The notes beneath the pieces were generated by a model. That model was not told the DNA's origin. It saw only the letters and a program-made list of their open reading frames with translations, and did not search any database. 64,000 bases of DNA from Capniomyces stellatus (lineage: Eukaryota > Kickxellomycota > Harpellomycetes > Harpellales > Legeriomycetaceae). Where the stretch lies: the NCBI GenBank assembly GCA_001661515.1, contig LUVW01000009.1:20401-84400 (forward strand), in the 5' to 3' direction. This document shows positions 8,874-20,482 of the stretch, in pieces; within the stretch, counting starts at the first letter, position 1; each line of letters starts with the position of its first letter. The position numbers were made by a program, and so were the translations under genes.

Positions 8874-10049
8874 ATGCAATTTCTTACTATTTCTACTTTA
8901 GCTCAACTGGCTATTGTCTCAGCTGGAGATTATGGAGGGTCAGGAGGTATTCCAGCCGACGCTAAAGTCGATGGAATAAGCGAGAACGCAATGATGGGGG
9001 GAGGAGGAAGAGGAAGCGCATACTCCAGTTCAGGAGGTAGTGGATCAGGCCATATCGTTAATAGGCCAGTCGGATATGTTGACCGCAAGCCAGTAGATGA
9101 TGATGGTACAACTGATACCGAAGGCACTTTTGTTGACCCAATCTACACTAAATATCCAGGTCTGCTTACTGGATACAAGAACAGCTGTAGCAAGCTTGAT
9201 AACGCTGGAAAGATTACTCCTGAATACATCAACTGTGTCAAGCACTTTGGTGACTGTTACTTCGTCTCCAAGGACAGAACACAAGTCTGTGTCTGCTCAG
9301 AGCTCGGACCTGTCTGCTTCTTTGATGAATGCAGCTTGCCAGGATGTGATTCTGGAACAACGAAACCAGGTGGCGGTGGAGGTGCTAAGCCAACACCTAC
9401 TCCAGGACCAACAGGACCACCAGGACCACCAGGACCACCAGGACCACCATCACCACCAGGACCTCCAGGACCTCCAGGACCTGCACCATATGTTCCAGGA
9501 CCAGCACCAGCACCAGCACCAGCTCCAGGAGGAGGAGAGAAGCCAGCTCCAGGATATACACCAGAGCCAGCTCCAGGAGCAGGAGGAGGAGAGAAGCCAG
9601 CTCCAGGATATACACCAGAGCCAGCTCCAGGAGCAGGAGGAGGAGAAAAGCCAGCCCCAGAGCCAGCATACACACCAGCACCACCATCATACGCAGGAGC
9701 CATGGACAAGACCACCATCCCACCAGTTCTTCCATCTGAATTCGGAGCCAAACTTGCTGGAGTAAGCTCATACAAAGAGTGCATTGACAAGAACGGAATT
9801 GGTGAGTTCAAGGCCACAGATGGTTGCAATGTATGCAGATGCAGTGTTGGAGGAGGACTTTGCACAACCAAGTCATGTGATGGCGGAAGTGGAGGTATCC
9901 CAAACGTTAACGCCGGAAACAAAGGAAGAAGCCAGCAATATGATGACTGTATTATCAGAAATGGTGAAGGATCATTCCAAGCCGGAGATGGTTGCAACAC
10001 CTGTTTCTGTGGGATGAACGGTAGGGTCTGTACCACAAATTCATGCTAA
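8874..10049 (+). CDS. Secreted collagen-like protein with two pacifastin-like modules (391 aa)
   Basis: Single-exon gene. A short signal peptide (residues 1-17, ending IVSA) predicts secretion. A Gly/Ser-rich stretch follows, then an 8-Cys module (C105, C121, C128, C139, C141, C148, C153, C158). Next come a collagen-like run of G-P-P triplets (about 178-203) and 2.5 copies of an 18-residue Pro/Gly/Glu repeat (about 218-262). Two 6-Cys modules end the protein (C303-C335 and C359-C391; the last residue is a Cys). Both fit the pacifastin protease-inhibitor core C-N-x-C-x-C, then C-T-x3-C, except that the first loop is 14 residues rather than about 9-12. Pacifastins inhibit serine proteases and are known mainly from arthropods. 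By alignment the inhibitory bond would be T332-K333 and T388-N389 (inference). A structural wall, adhesive or inhibitory role are all possible. A TATA-like element lies about 180 bp upstream. Confidence 0.85.
   Translation: MQFLTISTLAQLAIVSAGDYGGSGGIPADAKVDGISENAMMGGGGRGSAYSSSGGSGSGHIVNRPVGYVDRKPVDDDGTTDTEGTFVDPIYTKYPGLLTGYKNSCSKLDNAGKITPEYINCVKHFGDCYFVSKDRTQVCVCSELGPVCFFDECSLPGCDSGTTKPGGGGGAKPTPTPGPTGPPGPPGPPGPPSPPGPPGPPGPAPYVPGPAPAPAPAPGGGEKPAPGYTPEPAPGAGGGEKPAPGYTPEPAPGAGGGEKPAPEPAYTPAPPSYAGAMDKTTIPPVLPSEFGAKLAGVSSYKECIDKNGIGEFKATDGCNVCRCSVGGGLCTTKSCDGGSGGIPNVNAGNKGRSQQYDDCIIRNGEGSFQAGDGCNTCFCGMNGRVCTTNSC
9527..9660 (+). repeat. 54-bp in-frame tandem repeat
   Basis: A 54-nt unit encoding GGGEKPAPGYTPEPAPGA is present about 2.5 times, and the last copy is shortened. 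It is nearly identical at DNA level, which suggests recent slippage or unequal exchange. Confidence 0.85.
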
Positions 10050-11305
10050 TCAATTAGTGTCGCATTGATAATCATCCAGCCTAGTACTTTTATAAATAGC
10101 ATATACCTTTAAGTTAGCACGGTTTTTAAATTTCGCATTTCATTTTTTTAAATTAGCACACCTTTCCTTATATTACATATAACGGCTAGTATTATCAATT
10201 TCATTAAATAAATGTTTAACCGTGCTCAATAATATACTAAAATACAAATATAAACAGCAGTTCATTAAAGTTAAAAAATGTTGAATTAAATAAAAAAGAA
10301 ACATTCTTTTTATTAAGGTGCTGTTTTCTGGCTTGATTAACTCCCAACATCTATGCTTGAAAATGCTGAATATACTTCATTACTATTTATAATAGTTTAG
10401 TAGTATGGGTTAGAGTGGTTGACTCTGATATTTTAGCTAAGGGCGAATATGCCTTTTTTAGTTTGTGAATTTGAACTGAACACGAAGAACAGCAATCAAT
10501 GGTCAGCCAAGTTGAGTGACTGTTGTGCTTAGTGTAAATTTGTTTATATATTACGGTTTAGTTTTGATTTCTTGTATTTGGTTACTGTGTTGCTAGTTGG
10601 AGATTGAATATTAAGATGTTGAATTACTAGTTAATAAACGGCGTTCAACAAGGTTTTAGTAAGTTGCAACCTATATTGTAAAGCCGTATCTAGTAGATCT
10701 AGTTATCTTCGGATCTGTTGTGCATTTAAATGCGTTAGTGAGTAATCTAAAAACAGTTGGCATTCTTCTGATAGGCTTACATCAAAGTTAAACATGGTTT
10801 TATCTAAATTAATCGTACAAGACCAGCCAAATATCGCCGACCATTGGATAAGTATTCTCGCGAATATTTTTCTTTTCAGCTCTAAATCTTGTAATCGAAA
10901 GAAAGCGAGAATTTTTTTTGTTGAATTAAACTTGGTTTATTGCACTTTTAAACTTAAAAGAGCAGTGGTGTAATTTGAATTTGTGACTTAATTTTTTTCA
11001 GTTGCAATTCAAACTTTCAAAGTATATTTTTGACAGTAAAAAAAACGATTAAATCGTCCCCTATTTTTTAAAACAACAGAATACATTATTCCTAGTATAG
11101 AATAGAGAATATAGCTTTAATTTTGACGATATCATTAGTTTCAGCTACTTTGACTAATTCAATTCAATTCAATTCCGAATACTTTGTGCATATATACTTT
11201 CAAGATTTATACCAAAATACAGGGATATATATCGAAATACGACGAATAATATTTTAAGCGTTTGCGGCTAGCTAAAATTTTCGAAGAAGAATAAAATAGT
11301 ATACA
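10050..11305. other. Intergenic, no gene seen
   Basis: AT-rich. An AATAAA-like signal (about 10205-10211) probably ends the preceding mRNA. Nothing else is convincing. Confidence 0.5.
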
Positions 11306-12711
11306 ATGAAGGCAGTAAGTTTTTAAAGAATCTTAATGGCAGGTTTTATTTCAATTCAATCCAATTCGATTCTATTCGATTTAAATGTTATTTTGGCAAA
11401 GTATCCTACTAGTTTAAACTGGTTCTTTTTTTCTTCTTCCAATGGTTGAAAAATGTATTATTTGAATTTGCACCACCAATTCCATTCTAGGCATGCGTAG
11501 GACAATCGGCGATTATACTAATGTCAAGTATATCCGTACTGGTGCACTTGTTTACAAAAGCAAAGAATAATAAGGACATGGTTTTAATGTAAGTTTTTTT
11601 TTTTTTAAAAAAATGCAAGTTTTAGAATAAACCCTTTGTTAACGATTTGTCCACCAATTGCGAGGCGAAAGATACATACGAGTGGATACTGAACACAACG
11701 CTACTTGATGCCGAACTGAAACCAGCTATAACGAATCTGAAATTAGTTACAACCGATTTATTTTAAATAACGAAAAAAAACCTACAAAGAAAGTTGTGGC
11801 AAAAAAGCCAAAGGACACCAAAAAAGTCAGGGGTGCGGCAAGTAAATGTAAGTCGCTTAGTATAGGCTGAGTAGCGAAGTTTACAAACAAAGGAATTGGT
11901 TGAATCGAAACAACTCAATCAATTAGCCAAATGTGTTTATTTATTTTTAAATTAATATTTTTCTCTAGGTAAAGTAAAGAAAGCCAAAATAACGAATACC
12001 TGCAAGCCAAAGAGTCGCAACGGAGAGACCTTGAAACCAATTCCTACACCGATTCGAAAAACGATTTCCACAAGACAGATACACCATTCCAAGAGTAGAA
12101 CAAGCTGTAGAAAAAAGTACAAGATTTTATCGCAAGTCTATAGAATGAAAAGCTGCCATGTAGAGTTTTTGGATGAATACTATTACAGATCAACCAACAC
12201 CAAAATATTGAAAGATCTGGACATCGACTCTTTTAAAAAGAATTATGGCTTGGCAGAGAACAATGGAAAGAAATACGTGATTAGATCCAATGACATAGAG
12301 CCTGTAATCAACCAGAACACCTACCTGAATGAACTATTTCACAAGGAGAAAACGAGAAACATCCCGGCCAGTATGGAATATGTCATTGCTATAGACGACA
12401 GCTTTTTTGTGTATACAAAGTCACCTGTTTTAAACTCCAGCGCTGACGAGAATTTGCCGGAGTATCGCCTACTTGATGAGTTTGTAGAAGAGGATATTGA
12501 AAGCTACTCTGTACTGTATCCCCGGAAACTAGATCAGCAATACAACCCGCTCTTACTTGGCCCTAAAAGCTTCAAAGAGGTACCCGACCGGATTGGAGGC
12601 ATATCGACATTCCAAACTGCATCACAGATTGTCTCTACCAGCAGTGGCTCGGCCAGCCAAGAGATCTATGATATTGTTAGCGACAGGCTGGCCAACACGA
12701 TGCTTATATAA
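11306..12711 (+). CDS. Unknown protein with an N-terminal signal anchor, four-exon model (323 aa)
   Basis: Proposed exons are 11306-11314 (ATG AAG GCA), 11491-11588, 11726-11847 and 11969-12711, with GT-AG introns. The joined frame is open throughout (972 nt). The last exon is certain to be coding in character; the first three are inferred from matching phases. The N terminus (ACVGQSAIILMSSISVLVHL) is a hydrophobic signal or membrane anchor. A Lys-rich stretch (KKPTKKVVAKKPKDTKK) and a roughly 240-residue acidic/mixed domain with a Ser-rich tail follow. I recognise no family. It converges on the thioesterase gene downstream. The alternative is that only 11969-12711 plus part of 11726-11847 is coding, with a different start. 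Confidence 0.5.
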
Positions 12712-13220
12712 CTGCCACCACATAAACACCATTGCAAATATAATATACATGTACTCTACTACACTTTAAATCGATCGCTTTAGTTGGAACGTATTCAACC
12801 TAGTTTTATTTGCAATTTTAGCCTTCTTTTGTTTTTCTTCATCTTTTGTTTTTCTTTATCATTTTTTTCTTTATCTTTTCATCTTTAGTATACCGCGTAC
12901 TTTTTTTCGTTTTTGTTTATAACACATGCTGTAGCAGCGCTTGTATACTGCCCAGCTTGGTGGTATCTTTGGTGGATGACTGGTTGCTCCCAATATGTTT
13001 ATTTGCCATGGGGTATAATTACCTGTTTCTCATTAAAGTTTTATGCTTTTATTTATTAATACGACGACAAGAACCATGACCATATTAGTTGTATGAGTTT
13101 ATAGTTAAAGGCCTATTATAGTCAGAATATCGTAACGAAAGAGAAAAAAAAAGGGAGGAAGGTGGGGAAGGAAAGTGTTAAGAAGCTAATTGTGAAGTCT
13201 AGAAACCAGGCCAAGTCGCG
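12712..13220. other. Convergent 3' region, no gene seen
   Basis: T-rich sequence between two converging genes; probably holds both 3' UTRs. Confidence 0.5.
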
Positions 13221-15054
13221 CTATAGCTTAGAAGCCATAATGCCGCTCGGTGTGTTGGTAATCTCACTTGTATCAAATCGAGGAGGTGTTGAAATGAATT
13301 TTAGGTTAGTGCTAGCTAAAGGCGAAATTGAAGAGGCCCTAAGGAGATGCTCCTGCGAAACAGTTGCTACAAGCACACCACTCTGGTCATAGAACTTTCC
13401 AGTCGAGTATGCTCTTTCATTTACCAATCGAGTGCTTTCTACCTCGTACAAAAGCCACTGATTAATGTCAAATGGCTTGTGGAAATGTATTGAGTGATCC
13501 AAGCTCACAGTCATATCCAGTTTATTCTTCTTATAGTTGTACCCAAAGAAGTATGGCTGTGATCCTGTAACCAGTAGACGGAAATCGGAGATCAGCGATA
13601 GTACAATCGTGTGGATAGACTGGTGTGCGTTTTTCAAGTCTTTATTGACCTTGAACCACCTCAAGTTATATGGGAGGCGGATTTGTGACTTGTCAGTTAG
13701 CTCCCCCGCATCTTGCATCTCTTTAAGTTTAGCATTGATTCCCAATTTAAAGTTTTCTCTTAAATTCTTGTCTTTAGGAACTGCCAGCCGCGACAGCAAT
13801 GGAATATCGTTCATCATTACCACATCCTGGTCAACCACAAACCCATCCAAAAACATGTTCTTTGTATCTACCTTTCTTGTACCGAATATATTGGTCATAT
13901 CTTCTGGCGAATACACATCCGGCATTTTAGTCTATAGCATAAATAATACAGTTTAGACAAGTATGATCAGATATATATATATGGGTGTGTGTGTGCATCG
14001 AACGCCTAGTATCATAGATAGCATATCGGCATGTCTTAAAAAGCCTGGCCTATATTTAAAATGGCACGCTGTAAATACAACTTTAGTAAAACAACATACC
14101 TGGTGACTCATGGTTGTAAAATTAGGCTTTTGGAAGCTACAGGAGAGAGCAAAGATAACCTTGCCATTCTGCTTTGCCACTACATATCTTGCCGAAAAGG
14201 CTCTTCCTAACCAACACAAAGACCACAAAGCCACACTATTGATTAATTATATTTTTGTATATAATAGAGCCCGCCACCATTGTATCAACACAGACAATGT
14301 ATGCATAGTTTTCCAATATAATGTCTTTGCTAGCACACATCGTCCGTCTCCTTGAGCGTTTAGGACAGTGCACGCGTTTAAAGATACACGTTTACTTACC
14401 GTCCCTGATCCTATTCACTACGTATGAAATGGGAATTTGTGTTTTGCCAGCAATATAAAAGTAAGAATGTAGAGACTATTGTGTTGTATAAAACCGGTGT
14501 GATTAGAACAGAGTTCGAACATAATGGCGCATCAAGTATTCAAAAGTAAAACTTCCGCATTAGCATTCAGCGCAAACCCAATAAACTAGTACATACATGG
14601 ACGGTGAAATCCTCGCTAACAGTAATCATGGCTGATGCTAATGCCTGTGATACAAGTTGACCGCCTATGTGTACAGTGGAATTACCCGATATTCATTGCT
14701 TTTAAGCCTCAAAAATACAAAGTTCCAACAGTAATAATGATAAATAAAGTGTTGACCACATACCATAAGTACCCCTCCCACCACTGAAAACCCAACCATT
14801 GTGTGAGATATACTCGTTCTCATTAACCTCTATAGAAAAAGAAGAAAAAGAAAAAGGGTCAAGAACCAAACTTTATTTTGAAATTATTCGAGACAGTTTC
14901 ACAATTTAAAATATCAAGTCAATTGACGCAGTTTAATGGCGAATGTAGCTATGCTGACATGCTATGCTATTGTTATTGTAGTTGAATTCTTTTTTTGTTT
15001 TTTTTTACCTTCAAGAGTAAATTGTTTTTTAATTTCTGCACTGTACGAACTCAT
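13221..15054 (-). CDS. TES1: Peroxisomal acyl-CoA thioesterase (TesB/ACOT8 type), six exons, 357 aa
   Basis: Exons on the minus strand: 15009-15054, 14764-14829, 14597-14664, 14400-14475, 14100-14206, 13221-13931. All introns are GT-AG and the joined frame is open (1074 nt). The product hydrolyses acyl-CoA to free fatty acid and CoA in the peroxisome. The first hot-dog half contains RGTYGGQLVSQALASA and RIRDGRAFSARYVVAKQNG. The second contains LISDFRLL, SLDHSIHFHKPF and VSQEHLLR. By alignment with E. coli TesB (D204/T228/Q278) the catalytic residues are D237, S264 and Q314. The C terminus is SKL, the classical type 1 peroxisomal signal. Length is normal for the family. A decayed paralogue with the same exon structure lies at 32775-34858. 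Confidence 0.95.
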
Positions 15055-15441
15055 CTTTTAATTCCAGTTGTGGCACCTTGTTTTCAAAGAAGTTGTGGTA
15101 GAAATAGTTGGACAACACTCGTCTTGGAAATGGCTATCTATTTGGAGTAGAGTAGAGTAGAGTATAATGTCGCGGCTATGGTACTTGAGCATGTATATAT
15201 ACCAAGGCTCGTCTTTTATTCTTGGTTTTTAGGGTATACAAAAAGTGCAATTTTTTAAAACAAAAAATGGTGCAATTTAACCTGTTCTTTATGCTTAAAC
15301 TTTCAAATCAATTACACACGAATAGTTGAATCAAAATCCGATAAAGTAAAACATTCGCCCATTTACTCGTAAACAGCCCAACAGCCAAAAAGCTCAGCAG
15401 TTATTTTTTTTAAGTTATTTTTTGTTGCAGCATAGTCCAAC

Positions 15442-15480
15442 GGGGGGGGGGGGGGGNNNNNNNNGGGGGGGGGGGGGGGG
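15442..15480 (+). repeat. Poly-G tract interrupted by an assembly gap
   Basis: 15 G, 8 undetermined bases, then 16 G, in AT-rich flanks. G lies on the same strand on both sides of the gap, so the true tract is probably one run of at least about 31 G. Confidence 0.8.
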
Positions 15481-15905
15481 TTCGTTTAAATTAAAAGCAA
15501 AGTTCAACAGTTTTGGCCATGAAGTTCAGAATCTGGCTTCAGTTGGCTGAATCGTAACAGTATCACAACTTATGTTTCATTTAGTTTTTCACAATGGTGC
15601 TTTCTAAAGTCCCAATACAGGTTTCATGAGGTCGACTAGTAATTGAACTGGATTCCGGCTGTTTCATGTTTTAGTGTCCAGCACTAACCAAACAAAAATT
15701 AAGGGGTCGAGCTTCTACTGATTTTATCGCCACATATATCAATCAAATGGAAACATTATAAGGTAGGTTCACATGGGGAAATCCGTGGGCCAGACTGATT
15801 AAGCCCGCTCCTTACTTCTAATGTGGGATTTGATGGCACTGATAACAAAAACAATAATGTGTGTTTAAACCTTTGTTTTGCACAGCTTTGATCAGCGAGA
15901 TAAGG

Positions 15906-15980
15906 AAAAGTGATGAGAAGAAAAGTGATGTAAAGAAAAGTGATGTAAAGAAAAGCGACGTAAAGAAAAGCGAAGCTGAA
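15906..15980 (+). repeat. 15-bp tandem repeat, about five copies
   Basis: Unit AAAAGTGATGTAAAG; later copies carry C in place of T (AAAAGCGACGTAAAG). In frame it would encode KKSDV pentapeptides. Whether it is translated is unknown. Confidence 0.85.
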
Positions 15981-16362
15981 ATTCCAAAGCTTGATATTCT
16001 TTATTGGTTGAAAACAGTGTATACACAAACAGGTCCAGAGTATAACTAGCAAAGTTGTGGAGTCCAGGGACAAAGTGAGGTAAATACACTTGGGCACCAC
16101 AGTTCAATTCAGCCCAATTCAACCCAATCTGATAAAGTTTGATTTTTAACAATGCCATTGGCTTGGCTAAATAAACTCTAAAACAACTCTTCCCAACCTG
16201 CCAACCACATTTTTGGTGATTGAGTAATGCACTGGTATTATAAAAAGTAAATTGTGTTTTAAAAGATAAATAAACAGTACAACTTATGTTTTAATGGAAT
16301 CTTATATGAATAGAGAGATTAAAAGAAGATAAGAAGAAGATACATTATATTTAAATTGAACA

Positions 16363-17401
16363 CTATTCGTTTTTATCCGAACTTGTATCAGCAACAGGGG
16401 TGGGTGTCTCTGCTGGGTTTGAGTTTAGACTTTGGAGTCTCATTCGGGCTTGTGCAAAAAGCGCCTCCTGTGCTTTCAAAAGCTCATCCTCTGTAAGACC
16501 TAATTGATCAAGCTTCGCGCTCTTTTTTCCTCGATCCTAAAAGTAATACAGAAAACCACGTTAATCAAACACAGTAGAAAAAAATGACGCAAGTCAACAC
16601 CTCGGCAGTAGAAGAAGCAGGTAAACAAACGATTAGGCACAAAAACACGTCAAAATGGCAGTGTAATTTACTTTGGTTTGCTGCTGTCGATGATCGGTAT
16701 GCGCCTCTTTGACCTCGTTGATATAGCTTTCGAATCCAAGCTCCTAAAATGAAAATACACAAATGGCCATTAGAGTATCCTCCGCGAGTACACGCGTCCT
16801 GTGTAGTATTATAAGCGCATTTACCTTTAGGGCGGTTAGTACATGTTCAGCCGCGATCGTTTTTTTTGATTCTTTTTCGCATACCTCGTTAGCCTCCGAG
16901 GCCACTAAATGTATAAATTCTACAAAAAAAGCCACAGCATATGTAAAAGAGTGGTATTTGTTGCTGTTATATTCTCAGACCACATTTTGGTTTAAAGATC
17001 CAGGATTATTTTCATTAAAAAAAAACACCACTATGCAACGCAGAAATACCATAAAAAAAACACCTCTTCACAACAACCAAACCATTAAAGAACCGCTAAA
17101 GAAAAGCCCCCTTCGCCAAATCTTACCATTACAGCAATCGATTAAAAGATCTCGGGTTTCCTTAGCACAAGAAATGTCATCGGGCAACATTTCCCCAATC
17201 AATTTATAAACGGTAGCTATTTAATATTTTTTTAAAAAAAAGAGTAAATTAGAATTATAACTTTAAGCTTACACATCACAATTCTAAGCTTTTCTCTAAA
17301 ATCTCGAAAATTTGGGAAATAGAGTAAACCTATCAATCCATTTTACCTCTTGGCAACGAAAGATCATCTTCTTGATTCCCGTTACATTCGTAATCGCTCA
17401 T
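16363..17401 (-). CDS. NCB2: NC2-beta (Dr1), TBP-binding repressor subunit, five exons, 161 aa
   Basis: Exons on the minus strand: 17347-17401, 17127-17216, 16825-16919, 16672-16743, 16363-16536; GT-AG introns, joined frame open (486 nt). NC2-beta pairs with NC2-alpha through a histone fold, clamps TBP on promoter DNA and blocks TFIIB/TFIIA entry in the nucleus. The histone fold is visible as SLPRATVYKLIGEMLP (helix 1), CAKETRDLLIDCCNEFIHLV and ASEANEVCEKESKKTIAAEH (helix 2), then VLTALKELGFESYINEVKEA (helix 3). A Gln/Ala-rich C-terminal helix (DELLKAQEALFAQARMRLQ) follows. Length is close to the animal protein (about 176 aa). It is divergent from PRI2. Confidence 0.95.
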
Positions 17402-18526
17402 TGTCGCTGATCGTTAAAGTATTTAATCAGCTATTATATTTATACTCGTAATAAAGTTTTTTTTTACTGTTGTTGAATTGAGAACGAGTAATGTCTAATG
17501 GCTTTTGACTATTAAACATAACTTAATCGAGTATCAAGTGATTGGAATGTTTTTGGTTTTTTTTATTATATATTAGAGTTTTGAAATTACACACACCAAA
17601 GTTTTTTTTTTATTAAAAGCCAAGGTTGATTGGTTGTAAATTCTCAACTTTTTACTCCATATGTTAAGGAAATTCTCTTTACTTTATTTTGATTATTGGC
17701 TTTTGAATAAACTGTCTTTTGGCGTTGAATAATTCAGAGTTTGCACTCAGTTTCAATAGCTGAAGCAAGTGTTGGACGGAGTGGCATACCATGGCTGTAA
17801 AAGAGCAGTGATCATACACAAGCTTGCACAATACATTTAATGGCAATTTACTCGTGTCTACTGTGTTTTTAATGGCACGTCTATCTGGCTATTTGTTACG
17901 ATAACAGGTGTAACTGTGATTTATTTATTTTTAAGTCATTGGTATCGAGACTTGATTATTAAATCGAATATACCAAACCTTACCATAGCTGCGAGAAAAG
18001 GAGCAAAGTAAAGGTTGGCGTTTTTGTTAATATTGTAAATAGAAATAACAAATGAAAGCCGATAAAACTTTGCAAAATCGAGTTATTGGCTGATGTTATT
18101 GAATATTGAATACTGACTAGCAATTTTAAAAAAAGTGAGTGGAATAAAAGAGGCAAGTCCCAAATCACTGTTTACTTAAATATGAATGAATCAGAAAGAA
18201 ACGAAAACAAAACAAAACAAAAAACAGAACAGAACAAAAAACAAAACAGAACGAAGATTACATGTAATTTTAGTTGCATTTTACAGTCTTCAATAAACAG
18301 AAACTAAAAGAAAAAAGACTCGATATTGCAGCAAAGCAGAGTGGATCTAAGTTGGTGGGAATAGGCTTTATTGAAATTAAGTTTAAGCAAATATACACAG
18401 TGTAGGATATTCGGGACTGTTATAGTTAACAAAACAGGGCAGGTATATGAATATAGTCGGAAACAAAACAAAACAAAGTAAAGTAAGAATAAAAATAAAA
18501 GGTTTCACCTACCCCAAACAAAAGAA
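17402..18526. other. Divergent promoter region of NC2-beta and PRI2
   Basis: 1.1 kb, AT-rich with several T8-T9 and A-rich runs and an AACAAAAC-type simple repeat near 18200-18250. No additional gene seen. Confidence 0.5.
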
Positions 18527-20162
18527 ATGTACACACAAGCAAAAAAAAGGCCCAGAAATATAGGGGCGCTAGAAAGAAAATTTGCGAGCTATGAGGAGAT
18601 CTTGGAATCAGAGTATCCATGCAGACTAAGTTTGTATGAAAACCCACCTGACTTGGAGGTTAGTATAGAGGAATTTGAAACATTTGCACTTGATAGGCTA
18701 AATGTTCTAAAAGAAGTCGAGCTTGCGAATATTCGAGGACCAAATGTAGAAGCGGCGCAAAAGCGTATAATGGAGGTATCACAAAAGTATTTGCCGATGG
18801 GGGGGCGTAAAAGTAAGGTTTTGGAAATACTGATGGATGAGAGACGCAAGGACTATGTGTCGCATTATATTTTGCGGCTGTCGTTTAGCCGAACAGAGGA
18901 GCTGAGCAGATGGTTTTTACGGCAGGAAGTGGCTCTTTTTAAGGCACGATTTGGGGCTTTTGATAGCGAGGATCAAAACTTGTTATTTAGAGAAGCGGAT
19001 TTAGATCTTAGGCAGCTAAGCGCGGCGGAGGTCAATGAGCTTGAGAAATACACAAAGAGATTCTGCAAAGCAGAGAATAGCTATTTTGAGGTGGATTTTG
19101 AAAGGGCGTTTGATTTAGTTGGAAAGAGAAAGGTGGTGTTAAGGAAAGGGAAGGCGTTTGTACCTAATACCGAGGTGTCAATACTGCTGGTTGAAGAGTT
19201 CAAGAGTCGAATGGAAATGGCGATGAAAGTGTGCTCCAGAGCGTTGCCAAGGCTTGAGGGCGATGATAGGCTAATGCCGGTGCTACAGAACATGAGTGCA
19301 CAGTATGGGGTTGACGAATACCAGAGCAGCGGTGTTGCAGGCGAGGTCAGATCGGGAGACATTGAAAAGGTAGGTTGAAGAGTAGTAAATAAACCAAGCA
19401 GATAGTAAAAGAGTATGGATAGACTTCGAGTAGATTTGTCTATCCACTATAAATAAAAGCTGAGCGGAGAGGGGGGGGGAGAGAGTGAATAGTATAGATG
19501 AATATGTTATTAAGTTGCTAAAATTACAATTACAAATATAAAATGGCAAATAGTTGGCAAAGTACTTCCCGCCATGCATGCTGAATATGCAATTGAAGCT
19601 GGTTGAAAACTCGCATTTGAAACACGGAGCTAGGATGCAGTATGGATTGTTTTTAAAGGGAATTGGGCTGAAGCTTCCAGAGGCACTGATGTTTTGGAGG
19701 CAGGCATTTTCAAAGAATGTAACGGAGGACAAGTTTAACAAGGACTATGCGTATGGCATTAGACACAGCTACGGAATGGAGGGAAAAAGAACGAACTATA
19801 CACCTTACTCATGCTCAAAGATAATATCAGGAAATCCACCAGGAACGGGAGACTACCACGGGTGTCCGTTTAAGCATTTTTCTTCGAACAGGTTAAAGCA
19901 GTTCTTGACAGGAACAACAAATTTTGGACCAAACAACAATTCGAAAATCGACGAAATTGTCAACCTTGCAAAGCAACACCATTACCAAGTGTCGTGTACT
20001 AGATACTTGGAGCTGCAAATATCAAATAGAGTCGCAAGCAAAGCTAAAGACGGGGGATTGTCGGCGGACATAGCAGTTGAAGGAATCAGCCATCCAAACT
20101 CGTATTTCGATCTGAACATGGCAGATGGGGTAGTGACTGTCAAGACAGAAAAAACCAACTGA
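18527..20162 (+). CDS. PRI2: DNA primase large subunit, two exons, 483 aa
   Basis: Exons 18527-19369 and 19554-20162; intron 19370-19553 starts GTAGGT and ends AAATAG; phase 0. The protein is the regulatory subunit of DNA primase in the Pol alpha complex and helps make RNA primers at the replication fork. The N-terminal part carries SIEEFETFALDRLNVLKEVE and DYVSHYILRLSFSRTEELSRW. The C-terminal Fe-S domain includes HGARMQYGLFLKGIGL and KRTNYTPYSC. The four cluster cysteines are C289 (FPPC), C368 (YSC), C385 (YHGC) and C429 (QVSC), all present. Length is slightly below the yeast and human proteins (about 510-530). It converges on RTF1. Confidence 0.96.
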
Positions 20163-20482
20163 ACGAGATCCTAATTTCAACTCCGACCCAACTTTTATGA
20201 TTATAGATAACAGTGCTTGTAAAAAAAAGGGGGGGGTGGGATGAGTGCTTTAATGTTACTGTAGCCTTGTTTTTCTTATTTATTTACTGGTTTATAGTTT
20301 ATACTGTTTGGCTATTTACTATAACAATTGCCTTTGAAGCAAATATAAAGTGTTTTACCAAGACAAGTAGTGTAATGTTGGCCAGTAATATTGGTCATTA
20401 AAAGTAAAAGTAAAAGTAAATATTTATAAATTAGCCAATGAAGTGATTCAAAAATAGACAAAAAGAAAAGCAAAACTTTGAA
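20163..20482. other. Convergent 3' region of PRI2 and RTF1
   Basis: Short AT-rich stretch with a G7 run at about 20230. No gene seen. Confidence 0.5.

Larger units (their letters stand above)
15055..16362. other. Intergenic with a poly-G gap and a 15-bp repeat
   Basis: No gene I can support. It contains G runs 15442-15456 and 15465-15480 around eight undetermined bases, and a 15-bp tandem repeat at 15906-15980. A 62-codon frame through that repeat (15861-16049) is possible but unsupported. Confidence 0.5.

Noticed and set aside
9097..10036. Long overlapping frames on both strands through the collagen-like gene (Gln/His/Asp-rich and Gly/Pro-rich)
   Set aside because: They arise from the triplet-like repeats of the real gene in other frames. 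Only the 8874 frame has a signal peptide and ordered cysteines.
15442..15480. Poly-G as a two-colour sequencing artefact
   Set aside because: An artefact would give G on the left and C on the right of the gap on one strand. Both sides are G.
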